NCBI GenBank assembly: GCA_014549065.1
Contig: JACDOX010000040.1
Coordinates: 5,354,095-5,418,094, forward strand
DNA length: 64,000 nt
Direction: 5' to 3'
Source of the DNA: Cardinalis cardinalis
Taxonomy: Eukaryota; Chordata; Aves; Passeriformes; Cardinalidae
Shown here: piece by piece, positions 1 to 13,563 of the stretch
How positions within the stretch are numbered: position 1 is the first letter of the stretch
How the letters are laid out: each line of letters starts with the position of its first letter
Position numbers and translations under genes: made by a program
Notes under the pieces: generated by a model
The model's input: only the letters and a program-made list of their open reading frames with translations
What the model was told of the DNA's origin: nothing
Database searches by the model: none

Positions 1-393
1 AAGCAGAATTCTCCCAAAAGACCATACCTGAAAGTATCCAGAATTACACAGCACTGGTATCCATCTTTGGAAATTTTTATGAGACTAAGAGGTAGGAGTC
101 TATTTCAGGTGGTGAAACATGGTATTTCACAGACATTTCTGATAGAACTGTTATATAACAGAGTGAATAGTGCAAATTTAATGACCTTTCAATATCTTTT
201 GAGCACTATTACTGTGTTACAGGACAAGAAACTAGCCTCATGAATCTGCTCATTTGCATATCATTTAGGAAAATTTCATCAGGGAATGCTGTTGTAATTC
301 TCCACCCATTCTGTGGTGATGATACCTGGCCACACAGTTGCCTCAATTCATAAGGCTGGAAGTTAACAAATAAGCTAGCTGAAGTAGCAGAAC
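1..393. other. unannotated A+T-rich DNA
   Basis: No gene, repeat family or RNA gene is recognisable here. The only open frames are short and without features. Confidence 0.6.
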
Positions 394-620
394 TGTAGTC
401 CTGGTTTCAGCTGGGATAGAGTTAATGTTCTTCCCAGTAGCCTGTAGGATGGTGTGGTGTGAATCTAGCATGAGGATAATGCTGATGACACACTGATCTT
501 TAGTTGTTACTTCGCAGTGCTCATCCCATGTCAAGAGCTTTTCAGTTTCCTATGCTCTGCCAGTGAGCAACAATTTCACATCTTTTCACTTGTATTGTAT
601 TCTTAATCTTGTTCTAGAAA
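394..620 (+). mobile_element. ERVL-type LTR fragment with internal deletion
   Basis: The start resembles the 5' end of a common avian ERVL-type LTR, with the diagnostic run TTTCAGCTGGGATAGAGTTA at about 407-426. Similarity continues through the region that normally reads as TTTTAGTT followed by GCAGTG (about 500-520). It then appears to jump near 565-575 to a more 3' part of the same LTR (GTGAGCAA, then CACTTGTATTGTATTCTTA). The TATA region and the terminal half are missing. This is a decayed, internally deleted solo fragment with no coding capacity. The family is the same as at 22.5, 29.9 and 60.75 kb. The assignment is from recall of the family consensus. Confidence 0.65.
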
Positions 621-3600
621 ACAATGTGTGTATTAGTCTTCCTATAAAGCAACAATGCAACACATTTAATTGCAAAGCTATACTGAAAATATTAACAAAA
701 TCAAACAAAATTTTCTCATTTTAACCTTTACTTTATGCATATTTGCATAAAGAATTAAAAACAGAGTATAAAAATTTGTTATGGTTTTAGCAGAAAAGAC
801 TAGGTACTTGAAATGTATAGTGGATGTCTACTTCATAACTCTTTTCAATATTAATTTTAAAAAGAATCTAAGTAATTTTATACCCAGATGAAAAAGTTAC
901 AATGCTTCATCCTTGTCTGCACTACAATTGTTCTCTTTGGGCTACTTGCTCATGGTTAAAATTATTTCAAAATAATTACATAGGTTCAAATCAATTAAAA
1001 AAACCCATATCTTCTTCAAAGGTGCAGTGGGGATGGAGGGGAAGGAAGAAAGCCTCCCCTCAAAGAATTCCTCTTAACTCTCACAGAATAATTATTAAAA
1101 TAATGAATCTAACTTGCATTTCTGTTGCTTCCTATGCAAAGCAGATTACATTAAAAAACCAAAAGAACATGGGTAATAGAACAGAAAAGTCAAAGATTAT
1201 ATTAAAATGTCCTTTGTCTCTTAATGTTACTAAACTTAACAAATAGATACGTACAAAAATAAAACATGAGACTAAGTGAAACATGTTTAAAGCACATAGA
1301 AGCAGTACACCTCTCTCCACATCGTGAGAAAAAAAAAAGGCACATTTTAGATCTTTTTTTCTTAAGCTAGTTTCACATGCAAAGACCATATATTATAATA
1401 ATAATAATTTTTTCATACTACTTTTTGTAGAAGCAAGGTTTATTCAGTGTAATTTTACCCAAGTATTTGTCCTATTGCTGACTAGGGAAACCACTGAAAA
1501 GAGTATGCAAATATCAGAAAGAAAAAGATAATTTTTTTTACTTTTTAAGATTTGGTATTGAGGAATATGTAAGTCAGCAGCAACAGTAGTTCCATGGGTT
1601 ATGAGAAGGATTATTGACGTGTTAACCTTGAGATTTGAGAGTAAAATGAAGAGCATTAAAATTCCAAACACAGGGAAGAGATAATGTACACTCAAATGTG
1701 CTCTGATTTCATAATATCCAATTTTCACATTTGGTATAAATTACAAAAGCTTGCTCATAAAATTCTCTGTATATTTTATTGAGAAATCAAACATTTTATC
1801 ACATTAAATATTTTCATTTTATAACATTTTATTTCAGAATGAAAATCGGGGAGGGAAATGGGAAAAATATCCATGAAAAATATTTTAGTTTGCTCATAAA
1901 TATGAATTTTTGGAAAATTCAGAAAGAGTTTAGGCCTCAACTAGTGGTTTGAAACCAATTCTGGTAATTTATCTGAAAGATAACTAGTTCCCACTGAAGA
2001 CACAATAGGCCTCCACCTAAAAGCAGGTCTCCTACAGGCAGCAATTTTCAGCCCGCATCTGTGCTTGAATCCAAACTCCAGGCCTGAGCAGGCAGAATGT
2101 GAAGTATGGCAGGGAAGAAAACTGCAGCCTGCTGTAACATTCAGAGTCAGTTTAAACCTGACTTGACCTATCTCATCAGCTCTGTGGGTGTCAGCTCTCT
2201 GCCAGCTGATTCCCTCAGCACATGCCATTTTGCATTGGAGTGCTGTCACAAGGTTAGNGCAATTCAGAATTGCTGCTGTCCTCTGAGGCTGCAGGGTGGA
2301 AGTCAGGAAGCACACTGTGCTGCAACATCTATGCGTAAAGCGTAAAAACTGCTGCCACAAGTAACTTCACTATGATAAATACTGATTTGTTACCCCCTGT
2401 TAGCTGATGTTAAGGTTAGTTATGGAATTAAATTCTACTAAGTCTTTGACAGAGAGGTCTTCTCATCACAAATTTCTCTTTGTTGGGTGTAGCATTCTAC
2501 ATCGCAGCCCTTCCTGTACTAAGGGGAGAGTGATCACAGCAATGACAAGTGAATCTTTGAGCAACAGAACCAAAAGCAGGGCTTCTGCAGATTCATGTCT
2601 CATGAAGAGATCTCCAATGTATAAAATTATGTGAGTTCTAGGTGAACTTTTTTATAGGTGAAGCATTTATAGTATTGCTCTCACACCTGGCAATCAGCAA
2701 GAAGTAAAACATCAAAATCTGTTTTCTGTGTTTTTAGAGGAAATGGAGAAAATACCTCCCTTGGGATAATTTGTGAGATTTCAGAAACAAGTCATCTAGA
2801 AATAAACTTGGTCAAAAAAACCAAACAAACCAGTCTCTTACTGAAGAGGACATGGTGCATTAAGAACAACTGCTTTCATTACACATTAAACAACAACTGA
2901 GAAAAAAGGAAAAAATCCTCTGATACATAAAAATCACTTTAGATGTTTCTTAGAAGATATTCAAAAGAAGAGATCACACTTGATTAGAAAAACAAAAAAA
3001 AAATTACAAAAATCATACTGGATTAAAAATGCAGCCAAATTAAAAGCTTACAATGAATGGCAGAAATTATAATTTTAATTAATGGAAATCAGGAACTACA
3101 AATTCAAGAAAAAGAAAGTATAAGGGCACAAGAGGAAAATAGCACAAATCACATAATAATCTGAGAAGGCTGTTTTGAATGTTTACATGGAAAACCAGTA
3201 ATCCTTATGACTGCATTAATATGCTCCACAGCAGAAAGAGTGGGTATGACAGGACAATAATTTCAGTTTTCCTTCTTGTGCATCCAAACACCACCTTTCA
3301 TAATATTTTAGTAAGAAATGTTTCCATAGTATACCAGTTTACTCTATCTGTAATACTTTCACAGCTGTAGCTCTCAGCAATAGTTAACTTTGTTACGGAT
3401 ATTTCCAATTATAATATCCTTAGAACATGATTTGCAGTATTGATTCTGGAGTTTAAGGGAAATGAGCAAGATTGACAGAAGGATTATAATCCTGGACTTC
3501 AGAAAAATCAATTTTCAGCCTCTTCAGGTACCTGCTTTTCAGCATCACACCCTAAACTCCCTCAGGAGGCAAAGGTGTGCAGGAGACCTGAGTGTTTTTC

Positions 3601-6600
3601 ACAGTCTCAGAGCAGAGGAATGGTCCTTTCCAGTGTGCAGGAAGGCAAGCAAGCACTGCAGAAGGCCAGTGAGGGTGAACACAGAGCAACTGCCTGCACT
3701 CAGACGGAGATCACATGTGACTTAAGGTGAAAGCAGCAGCACAAAGGCATTGTCTGCACACGTAGGAACAGAGACAGGAAAGCCAAAGGTCAGATGAAAC
3801 TGAAATTAACAAGAGAAAAGAAGAAAAGCAGATGGAAAGGTGTGTGCATCACCACCAGAAGGAAAGGTAGGCAAAATGTAGTTGAAGAAGAGTTGGGTAT
3901 CACTTAATCCACCTGGACATGCAAAAGTCTCAGGTATCAGACAGGCGCCAGAAATTAGTATTTTAGGTTGCCCAAAGAATCATTAATAAAGGTACCTCTC
4001 CTAGATGAGAGGAGTAATCCTAAATATTATAATTTATGTAACACATTAATTAATTAATGGGAGCTGAAATTTTTAATGCTATATTAAATTAAGTTTCTTA
4101 TTGAGAAGCATTAAGAGATCCTAAACAGGAAGAATTTCAGATCTGGAGCAGACAGCCCCCTTTTTCAAGTTGGTCCTAATTTGAAGTCAAAACACCTAAA
4201 GAATAATAAAAGGCAGGAAAAAAATCATGATTATACTTATAGTTAAACTATAAGATTCTTCCAGCTGGTTCTGTTATGCTTTGCTAATTTGGTGTATTCC
4301 TAGGAAGATTAAAAATGTGTAGGAACGCTAACATCATAAATGCTACTCTTGCTTCCAACATTGTCTTTTTTGTTTTAGTGAGAACATCTTATCACCTGTA
4401 TTCTCTTCCTTGATCAATGAAATAAATTTCCAAAGGTGATATTTGCATAATTACACATGCAGAGCAACAAAGATAAATTACTGCATATCTAGCAGAAGTG
4501 TTGTCTACTCCCACTGTTACTCTAAACTGTTTGGCAGAACTAAACAGGAATGCAGTAGCCCAGATGTTGTAGCAATGACAGAGTTCTCTAAATTCATTTT
4601 AAATTTAATAGGCAACAGTTACAGGAGTTCTTCTGCACTTACACTTGCATAGCTGGCAGCTGTATGAGATGACATTTCAAAAGGAATGGCAGGTTTTAAA
4701 GAACAAGAAAGATGAGAAAAAAGGGGAGAGTTTGTAGGTTCTAGGTAGCATAAGGGTCCAAAAAAAATGTAATTTAAAGGAAGCTCTAAAAGAATGCAAT
4801 GTTATAAAACAATTCTCTTTCTAAACTCTACAAAGAAATTCAGTGAGACACCTGATGGAAGTTAAGCATGTAATCTTTTAGGATGTCATTTCATTTCAAA
4901 GTCAGTTCAGAGGATTAGATTGCTCAGGGTTACTCGGTGTAAGTTATCAAAATGAAAAGCCATAGCTGAGAGCCAACATTTCCTCACAGATACTGAACCT
5001 TGTTGTTGCAGACTCTTTTAGAAGTATATCCTATGATTTTTTTTTTGCATGATTTGTTCCAGTTCCTTTCCAATAAACTGTGAAATAACTTGTCAGTATT
5101 TTTGGACACTTTGAAAGGTGATGGAAGAAGATGAGAACCGAAGTAATTTAGCTTGTGTTATCATCAGCAAGACTCAGTTACCCATGTGTGTAAAACACTT
5201 AAACTACATCCTGTACATCTCTGCTGGAACTTCATTCTATACCATGGCCTTACATGTGCACATAATGTAAAATGCAAATATACTGTTGCCTCAGCAGTCC
5301 ACACTTTCACTTCAGAACAGTGGTATTATTGTCTAAAACACTGAAACATACACGAGGTCAGAACAGTTCAATACATACTTGCAACATATATAGATCCACC
5401 TATGAATGTGCACAGCAAATGAAATATTTTACAAGAATGAAGCTCTTCTTAACCAAGTATTTTTGCCAAAATGGTATTCATAAGAATATTCATGTGGTTA
5501 AATATAGCCATACCTGTTGGGCACACTGTTGCCCTAAGCCAGCTCCTAGCCAGAGACCTCAAGCNGTAGCTAACACAGTACTGCAGTCTCCAAGATAATG
5601 AGCCCATGGAGTGCTTGCAGGTAGGAGCAAGCTGCTTTACACATGGCCAGTCTGAGNTCATTTTACATCCTGAAAATAAATTTTCAGGCACTTTTTAAGA
5701 GTGAAAGATCTATGCTCAAAAAATAGTGCCACAGATTGTTGTACAATTGGATCAACTCTCCCCAAAACACCAAATAAGACCCACAGATTAAGCTGGTGCA
5801 AACAGCCCCACTTTATTGAACTCAAGCAACTAGGACAGTAAAAGACATTTTTCATTAAAAGTGTCATCAGTTGAAAAAAAAAAAAGGTGGAAACTCATAC
5901 ATTTTCACAAATGCAATTGTAATGAAGTAAATAACATTGAGAGACTAATTTTGTTAGAAAAATGAACTAAAAAATTCATACAAATGATAGGTGCCATAGC
6001 ATCAAAATATTCTGTTTATGTGCAAGGACTTCAAAAAGTTACAATTTTCTAGTGTATCTGCTACAGACAGAGTTCACTAGGAGATCATAGGGTGCATTTC
6101 AGTTCCAAGATTGATATTTAAAGAGATGATTTTAAGACACTGACTCCTTTTCACATAAAAATGGTGCTATAATGAACAGTAAGCTGGTAAAATTATTTAC
6201 AAATAATGAATTTCTTATTTAAGGTTTTTCTGCCGCAAATTTTTCTCCCCTTCACTTGTGATCAGTTTAACAAGAGCTGCATTTGAAGCCATTTAAAATT
6301 CGAGGTGAATGCCAAGTTTCATCTCAAGCACTTCCTGAATCTGTAGGTTCTCACTTCATATGTGATTCTCTCCAGTCAGAAACTGCTATACATATGAAGA
6401 TAATAAAAATATATATGGTTGGATGACTTTAAAATATGTTTTTCCTACACTGAAAAGCTGATGTGCATCCTTAAATGCTTCCATTTTCATCCTTGAAGAA
6501 AGATGGCTTTTTTTCCTTTTCCAATAATTTTTAAATTGATATTTTGTATTCCTGTCACTGCAGCTCCCTCAGCCTCTAACTGTTAAGATGCATTGCTAGA

Positions 6601-7040
6601 AAGAAGAAAATCACAAAACTCTAAAAATTGAGCTGATTTGTATTAATTCTTCNACCTAATTCATGGGGAAAAATGTTCTTTATTAACTTCTTCTCTGAGG
6701 AGAGAAATGCCTCATTAATTTTAAACACATCAATCTGAAAATGCTATCCATGTCAGATAGAATAATGACTGACATTACAGAAAGCACAATAAACTGCACA
6801 GAAAATACAATCACCCATTATTCACTGTCATGTGAATTTATACTCATGTGTGTAAATACATATGTTTTTTTGTACTATGAAAGCCTTGAAAAGTAGAAAT
6901 TTTAAAAGTAACTGGAATGCAGGGGAGAAGAGAGATAAGGAACATGGATTTAGAAATTTATATTGAGACTGATGAAATACTGACTTTTGCATATCTTTGA
7001 AATAATTGATACTCTTTTGCATGCACTGGTAACCCTAGGT
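621..7040. other. unannotated A+T-rich DNA, no gene seen
   Basis: There is no recognisable exon, RNA gene or repeat family. A somewhat more G+C-rich patch lies at about 2,000-2,340 and carries overlapping sense and antisense open frames (139 aa on minus, 79 aa on plus). Neither frame shows a motif I can name. A second such patch is at 3,530-3,720. Short A-runs occur near 2,995 and 5,875. Confidence 0.55.
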
Positions 7041-7044
7041 CCGT

Positions 7045-7165
7045 AGACCAAGAAATCCCTTCAGAGAATGCAATCAAATTGGTCAGATTTGATTTATTCC
7101 TGGTAAATCCATGCTGCCCTGTTCCCACTTACTTGTTTTTCTCATTTCTGGAAATGACTTCCATG
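7045..7165 (-). mobile_element. old CR1 LINE relic (distal ORF2)
   Basis: The plus strand reads like the reverse complement of the reverse-transcriptase part of CR1 ORF2. It shows ATTGGTCAG, then GATTT, then GGTAAATCCATGCTG (about 7,079-7,115), then GGAAATGACTTCCA (about 7,150-7,163). Spacing and order match the CR1 consensus as I recall it, but many substitutions and stops are present. It is a dead fragment and may extend toward 7,300 in unrecognisable form. A translated search against avian CR1 would confirm or reject it. Confidence 0.5.
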
Positions 7166-8799
7166 CAGCTGCAATGTTATGTTATATTACTGGTACTAGT
7201 CTGTTAAGCCTATCTAGCTGTCCTATTTAATTTCTGAAATCTGATAACTTCAGAAGTGCCTTCTTTCCTGAGATTGCTACAACAGAATTGGCCTTTTGCT
7301 TTTTCCTGCTTGTTACACACAGCATGGAAATGCACAAACAGCCTGACTGATTAAACATCTGATTGAATAGAGTGAAGGTGGGGAAAAAATAAACAGTAGT
7401 TTCGTAATATGTGCAAATATCAGCTAGCTAAGCTTTTTTGAAGATAGCAGCTATCTGAATGGATATGAAAGAAATAATCTGTCAACATATCTGTTAAATC
7501 ACTCCCCCACACCACCTTTTTGTAGTCCCCATGGAAGCTTGCTCATCTCATTCAACATTAATAGCCACATTGTGCTACTTGATTTATTGTGACTAATTTA
7601 AGTTGAAGGTAAAAAACATCAAAGGAGGTTAGGAAAAAAATCTAGCCCGATCATCTAGAATATGTGAAAAAGTGAAAAGAAAAAAGAACAAGGTAAAATA
7701 CGGTTTATGAGAGGAAAAAAATGAAGCACTGTTATGAGGTATAATATCCAAGTTACATTTGCTGGTCTGCAAGCACGAGTCATTCTTCTAGTCTTGCCTC
7801 AATATCTACTCATCTATTAATTTATACATTACAAAAAGAGGGTTAGCCAATCAGTCAATTGATATGAAGGAAGATCACAGAGGAAAAGACTTGACTTACT
7901 AAAGACTTACAAATTGTTAACAGTTTTGTTTTAACTATTACAGCTATATTTTTCTGTTAACAGTGGTTATCACTTCTCAGCAAATATAATCTTTAATGCC
8001 TGACAACTAAGGTCTATTCAAAGGAACTTCTAACACAGATCTTTTCCATTTTCTCAAACAGAACTTGTTATCAGGCTAAATTACTGTACATGACTTTTCT
8101 CTCAAAGCATATCTGTCCCTGTAAGTGGGAGACTAGATCTTGGAGGAGTCTAAAAGAACTTTCAATTCAAAGTGTACATTTGTCCACCTCATACTGAGAT
8201 GGAGCTTTCCTTCTCTTAGTTGATCAGTATTTGTCCATGTTCTAACTTCTAAACTCGTGGCAAGATACAACATTGGTTAAAACATTTATGTGTGGAGTAC
8301 ACATAGGCCACTCTAAATGGATATAATACACTGCATTCCACAATTAATATCATATTTGACCCTATTTCACAATAATGTGAGGGACTCTGAAGTGACGACA
8401 AAATTAATAGGTTCCACAGATTCTACTAAAGTATCTTCTCTATTCACTGGCAAACATGAACTCAATTTTTGCTCAACTTTCTTCTCCCATATTATTTTTT
8501 CCACACACATCAAAGAAAAAAATGGTGTGGCATATTCTACAAATAGCCTGACATTNAGTTTGCAGCTTCATTTGTGACGACGCAAGTGTGGAAAACTCCA
8601 AGCTGACACAACTTTTTAAAGCAAATGATTGCATCAAAGCTACTTTTATCAGAAATCCACTATTCTTAAATATTTCAATATAGAGTGTTAGAATAAATGG
8701 CATCAAGACTTATTTAAAGATGAAAAAAACTGCACAAATATTGTGCCAACAGAAAAATTCACATATAGATGCAGCCCTTTTCCTTACAAAGAACTCCAC
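7166..8799. other. unannotated A+T-rich DNA
   Basis: No gene or clear repeat is visible. The sequence could include highly diverged CR1 continuing from the relic to its left, but I cannot show that. Confidence 0.5.
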
Positions 8800-9050
8800 A
8801 CTTCTCTTAAATTATTTCCAAGACTCTTTCCTGGACAAAAGGCAAAGCTGATAAGGTAGTAGTTCCCTCTATCATTATTTTCATTCTTGGGAAATGAGTC
8901 CAACATTTGAGTTTTTTCATTCATTAGGCATCCCATCAATCTGCACATCATTCTAAAAGTAACAGGGATCTCTGACTTGATCAGCCTCCAGTGATTTCTG
9001 TCCTCTGTTTGGACTCTGTGTCTAGGCATAAAAATTTGTGGGACCCTATA
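8800..9050 (-). mobile_element. old CR1 LINE relic (ORF2 region)
   Basis: Read on the plus strand, a series of blocks follows the reverse complement of CR1 ORF2 in the expected order. They are CAAAGCTGATAAGGTAGTAG (about 8,842-8,861), AGTTCCCTC, a degenerate GGAGT..ACATTTG block, ATTAGGCATCCC (about 8,923-8,934), AAAGTAACAGGGATC, and GGACTCTGTGTCTAGG near 9,011. This is the CR1 segment that lies next to the one seen at 7.05 kb in an intact element. Both relics could derive from one old insertion split by later sequence, or from two insertions. No open frame survives. Confidence 0.45.
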
Positions 9051-12000
9051 GTGAATATGTAGGCAAAGGCACTTCTGTCTCTACCTTAACTTAATGAAAT
9101 ACGAGACCTAGTTTTATGTTTGCAGTAAGTTTGAGAAATAAATAAATGCATCCTCTAGATCACTGAGTCTTGGACCCATTTCATCACAAACCCACATGTT
9201 CATTTATTCTCTTACTGCTCATGAAGCGGTAGAAGATCTTTTAATTGCCTGCAACTTTCCTTGTCACTTCAATTCTGAATCAGCTTTGGCTTTTCTGACA
9301 CCCCCCGAGCAGGCCCAAGCAATGTTTCCAAGCTCTGCAGCCCATCCTCATTTGGATCTCCAGTCTATGTCCTTCATGCACTGGAGCCTTCTCAGCCAAG
9401 ATACTCTCCTGGTATATATAAGCACATTTTTCTAAATGTTAGGATGACCCAGTCTTATACTTGTAGATGTGTTGTGTATGGGAAGTCTCAAAGAGGGGAA
9501 CAAAGAATTCTAAACATTACCCAAATTTATCATCCTACAACTCTTTTCTAGTATGCATGTTTCACCACCTCAGGGCTAGGATAAATTTTAGCCAAAATGT
9601 ATTCTTCTTTCATATATTTCTCAAATTTAAAACTAGATTTCAGATTTCACTAAATATAATCTTGTATGTCCTATAGTGTTTGTAGATGTGAATCAAGTNT
9701 TTATGCAATTCACTGACTTGACTTCAGAGAATGTCAGATGGGAAACACAAGTGATGAATAAAGAATAAAACTATTTTAAGCAGGTAAAAACATTAGAAAT
9801 TAAATTATAGGAAAGACATTGCAAGATATCTAGACTTCTTTTATTTCAAATAATTGGAAGTTATTATTTTGATTTACAATAAGAAAGCTTTTATTAGCTG
9901 TATAATTCCCAAAGAAAACCTGAACCATAAAATTTTTAATAGTGGTAATATATTTACAAATTCTGTTTAGGGTGCTACAGAGAAAAAAGAATAAATAATA
10001 ATTTCTTTTATAAATACCAGAATTTTGTATATTCAGTTCATCTAAGACTTGGTTTAAAAGAAAATAATTTGTCACAGGTCTCTCCAGAAAAAAAATTGAG
10101 CATTATCAAATCCTCTATGCTATGAATATTCCTAGGATCATCTTCATCAAGAAAATCCTTGACCTTTTTTTTTTTTTGCTATCAGTTTTCCATAATTATT
10201 TGCTTCCTACATGTTCCAAATCCTTTGGATCTCATTGCAGTCAATCAAGTGAACACATCTTCTCCAGTGCTTCAACTAGGAAGCCTGTATTTTATGCTAG
10301 CTTCTTAGCAACAGGCAGTTAGACATTCAGCTTTGCCTAGTATAATATATTAAAAATCAAGACTAAAGTTCAATATCTCAGCACCTGATCTTGTTCAGTT
10401 TTCCCTTAATAGATCTAAGTTAATGGACCATAGCTGAGGTCTTACTAATTGATTTGCTTTCTGAAACTCCAGAACTGACACAAAACTTCTTTCAACTAGA
10501 TTAATCTATTCTGTCCGTTTTCCAAGTAATTTGCTAGTACTTTTTGATATTTCCTAGTTGATTAAATGATGCTTTTCCTTAGTGATACAGTCACAGGAAT
10601 CAGCTTTATGAAAATTATAAATAAATTTTATTTTCCCCCTTTGGCTCTTTGATTTAAAAATTTACAGATAAGCATCAGCAGCACATCTGGTTATTTTCTT
10701 AAAAAACACTTCATCAGCTATTTTGCCTACTACTTTCTCCTAGAGTCAGTTTTGAATAGTCAAGCAAAAAAAAAAAAGCTGTTGAGTTCATCCTCCCCTG
10801 CAGAGTTCTTTGAATATCTTTTCAGATANAATAATGGGTATATAGCTAGCTGATCTTTATATGTTCCTGTAGAAAGGCTATTATTCTGAATTCACATTTC
10901 ATAGTTCTTTCAGTTGAGAAAAACTCTAATGTAATTCATGACACACTGAGTTTAAATAACAATGTTAATATTCAGAAGTGCTGTTCACCAAATTAAACAC
11001 ACCATTAAATAAAAAAGAACCTGTATTTCTCTGATAGGCTTATGCCAGACAAGACAGTAAAAGTTAAACAAAACAAAACCAAAATACCTCACATACACTT
11101 TAGAATAAAGACTCTTCTTTTCATTAGGTATCTTACAATAACAGTATCTCTAAAACAAAGATGGTCTTTCCTCAGGAGATCAAAACTGAGACTTGAATTT
11201 AGCCTTTTCACCTCACTGTTCTGCTCCATGCAGGGATAATAGATTCCCCTGCTATGTTAGTGAAAACAGGAGCCAGGAGCTACTGTCCAAGATTTCTANC
11301 CAGCTGAGGGAGCAATCAAATTATGACAAACCTTTTCTTAATGGTTCAGTGGGGCAACCTCTGGGCAGCAGATAATGAACCTCTGCCAGCACTGCCTGTC
11401 AGAAACTGAACAAATCTCAGTACAGGTTGNGAAAAAAGGAAAGATTTGAAACGAAATACTATTTTTTAAGACAGACACATGATGATAAGAGATGCTGTAT
11501 CCTCAGAAAGTATTTTTGTACAGAAGTGGAAAATTGAAGAAAATTCAAAAGCATCTTTTTTCTCTCACAGAACTGAAATTTGCTTTTATATAATTTATAT
11601 AATTGTTCATCTACCACGCTCCTTTCGCAAAACAAATGCATGTAAGAAATTAACCTTAGCAAATTAGGTGATAGGTGATAATTAAAATGATATTCTCATC
11701 AGTCTGGTGCTCTAATGGAATATTTAAAAACCTGCTTTGGAACCAATATTTGAAACTAAATACCAAATGGAAACACTGAAACTGCATTCAGGCAGGTTTT
11801 TTCCTCACTCTTCTCTCTCTATCCAGTGGTTTTTCTCTTTATTAAATGAGTTTGCCCAGGGGCACCATCATCACAGCTGAGGGTCTCAGCTGAGCCCTCA
11901 GGAGTCCTGTACACCAGATCTTGCTTCTGCAGGTGTATAGTGAAATTTTGTCCAAAGACAATGGTATGAGCTAAATATATAAAGCTATCTGAAACTATCA

Positions 12001-12914
12001 CCCACCTCAAACTTATTGGTTTTGAAAGTCTTCGTACAGCTCAGCATTTTGACAAACATTCCTATGAGCAGCAATGACTTTTTACTACGAAATATTATCA
12101 AGCAGAATTTTAACAGACTTTTTCTGGAAAGATGCAATACATATATAGAGAGACACTAAAAGTATGTTTTGTTCAATATTCAGAATTCACAACACTAATT
12201 GAAAAAAATTTCTTGACTACACAAGTTTTGTAACCACAAGGACAGTTAGAATTTGAATTATCCTGTAAAGGGTTAACAGAATTAATAATTACATATTTAA
12301 CTATGGGTGATGAAATAATAAATAATAAATTTTCTAAATAATAAAAGTAGTCTATAGAAAAGCAAACCGAAGCCTTGCTATTGGATGCGGCTATTTTTTT
12401 TTTTTTAAAGGAGCCACATCCCACAGTTTTCTATGGATCCACATTAGTTTTCTTTTCTTCTTCAGTGTTCTCTTATTTGGTCTGTACCATATAAATGGAA
12501 AATCAGTTATGTGTACTTATTTCATACTGTTCATCTTTTCTCTCCTAGCTACTATGAAAGATCAATAATTTTCAGATAAGGCAAACAGAATGCCAAAGAA
12601 GAGACAAAACATTGACAGCATGACTTGTCTTTAAGATCCAAGATCACTTCAGAACGTCTCACAAATGTTAATCTTCCTGCTCACTGAAGATAGACAACAA
12701 TTTTAGCCTACTGGGCAGCCAAGAACCCCATGTAATTGTCAAATGGTTTAAAAATGTTCCCATTAATATTTTAATCACAGCCCAAAGTAATCCCTTTGAA
12801 AATACAAATCCTCTAACTTGTCCATTACTTCTGCATTCCTTCAAGGTTAACTCTTAAAGGGAACTCTTGAGAGTTCTATTTTCCAGTCAAACTGGCTCCA
12901 CTGACAAACGGATT
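9051..12914. other. unannotated A+T-rich DNA
   Basis: No exon, RNA gene or confidently named repeat was found. A C-rich patch at 9,295-9,370 and another at 11,850-11,930 stand out against the A+T background but match nothing I recognise. Homopolymer tracts occur at about 10,167 (T), 10,765 (A) and 12,393 (T). Confidence 0.5.
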
Positions 12915-13495
12915 TCATAAATCAGAGAAAGATTTTGCTTGGAAGGAACTTTAAAGATCACCTGGGTCCCCTCCCTCCTGTCATGGGCACCATTCACTTG
13001 ATCAGGTTGCTGAGGTCATAGACACCTCCAGGGACAGGGACTCCACAACCTCCTTGGGCAACCTGTTCCTGTTTACCCTCATAGAAAAGAATTTCTTCTA
13101 ATACTCAATCCAAGCTGAAGGCCATTCCCCCTTATCCTGTCACTATATGCTCTCGTGAAAATTTCCTCTCCAGCTTTCTTGTAACCCTATTTAGGTACTA
13201 GAAGAGGCTATAAGGTCTTCCTCAAGCCTTCTCTACTCCAGGATGAACACACCCAACTCTCTTAGCTTGTGTTCATAAGAGAGGTGCTTCAACCCTGTAT
13301 CACCTTAGTGGTCCTCCTTGGACTCATTCAGGAAGATCCACATCTTTCTTGCATTGAGGATTCCAGAGGTGGATGCAGCACTCCAGGTGGGATCTCACAA
13401 TAGCAGAGTAGAAGAGCAGAATCCNCTCCCTTGCCCTGCTGGCCACACTGCTCTCCATGCAGCCCAGGATGGAGCTGGCCTCCAGCAAGAAATTT
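12915..13495 (-). mobile_element. CR1 LINE, 5'-truncated 3' end
   Basis: This is a clear avian CR1 copy in reverse orientation. The left edge carries the reverse complement of the CR1 3' tail (GGAAGGAACTTTAAAGATCA, 12,941-12,960). Moving right it passes through the end of ORF2, with blocks such as CCTTGGGCAACCTGTTCC (about 13,052), GAATTTCTTCTAATA (about 13,090), CCTTATCCTGTCAC (about 13,131), TATAAGGTCTTCCTCAAGCC (about 13,210), TTCATAAGAGAGGTGCTTCA (about 13,272) and CTGGCCACACTGCTCTCCATG (about 13,439). Indels and stops abolish coding. The truncated 5' edge is near 13,495, close to a tandem duplication. Truncation at the 5' end is usual for LINE copies made by target-primed reverse transcription. 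Confidence 0.9.
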
Positions 13496-13502
13496 TCCAG
13501 TT

Positions 13503-13563
13503 TATAGATGATTAATCTAAGTGAACATTAATCATTATAGATGATTAATCTAAGTGAACATTA
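13503..13563. repeat. 33-bp period tandem duplication
   Basis: Two identical 28-bp copies lie at 13,503-13,530 and 13,536-13,563. Each begins TATAGATGATTAATC and ends GTGAACATTA. They are separated by 5 bp (ATCAT). The duplication starts within about 10 bp of the truncated 5' edge of the CR1 copy to its left, so it may mark a junction repair or a later slippage event. Confidence 0.9.

Noticed and set aside
1941..2360. 139-aa minus open frame with a 79-aa plus frame opposite
   Set aside because: No domain, signal peptide or membrane segment pattern that I can support; both frames share an ambiguous base and lie in a local G+C-richer patch.
13318..13515. 65-aa plus open frame
   Set aside because: It is antisense to the CR1 ORF2 end and has no independent support.
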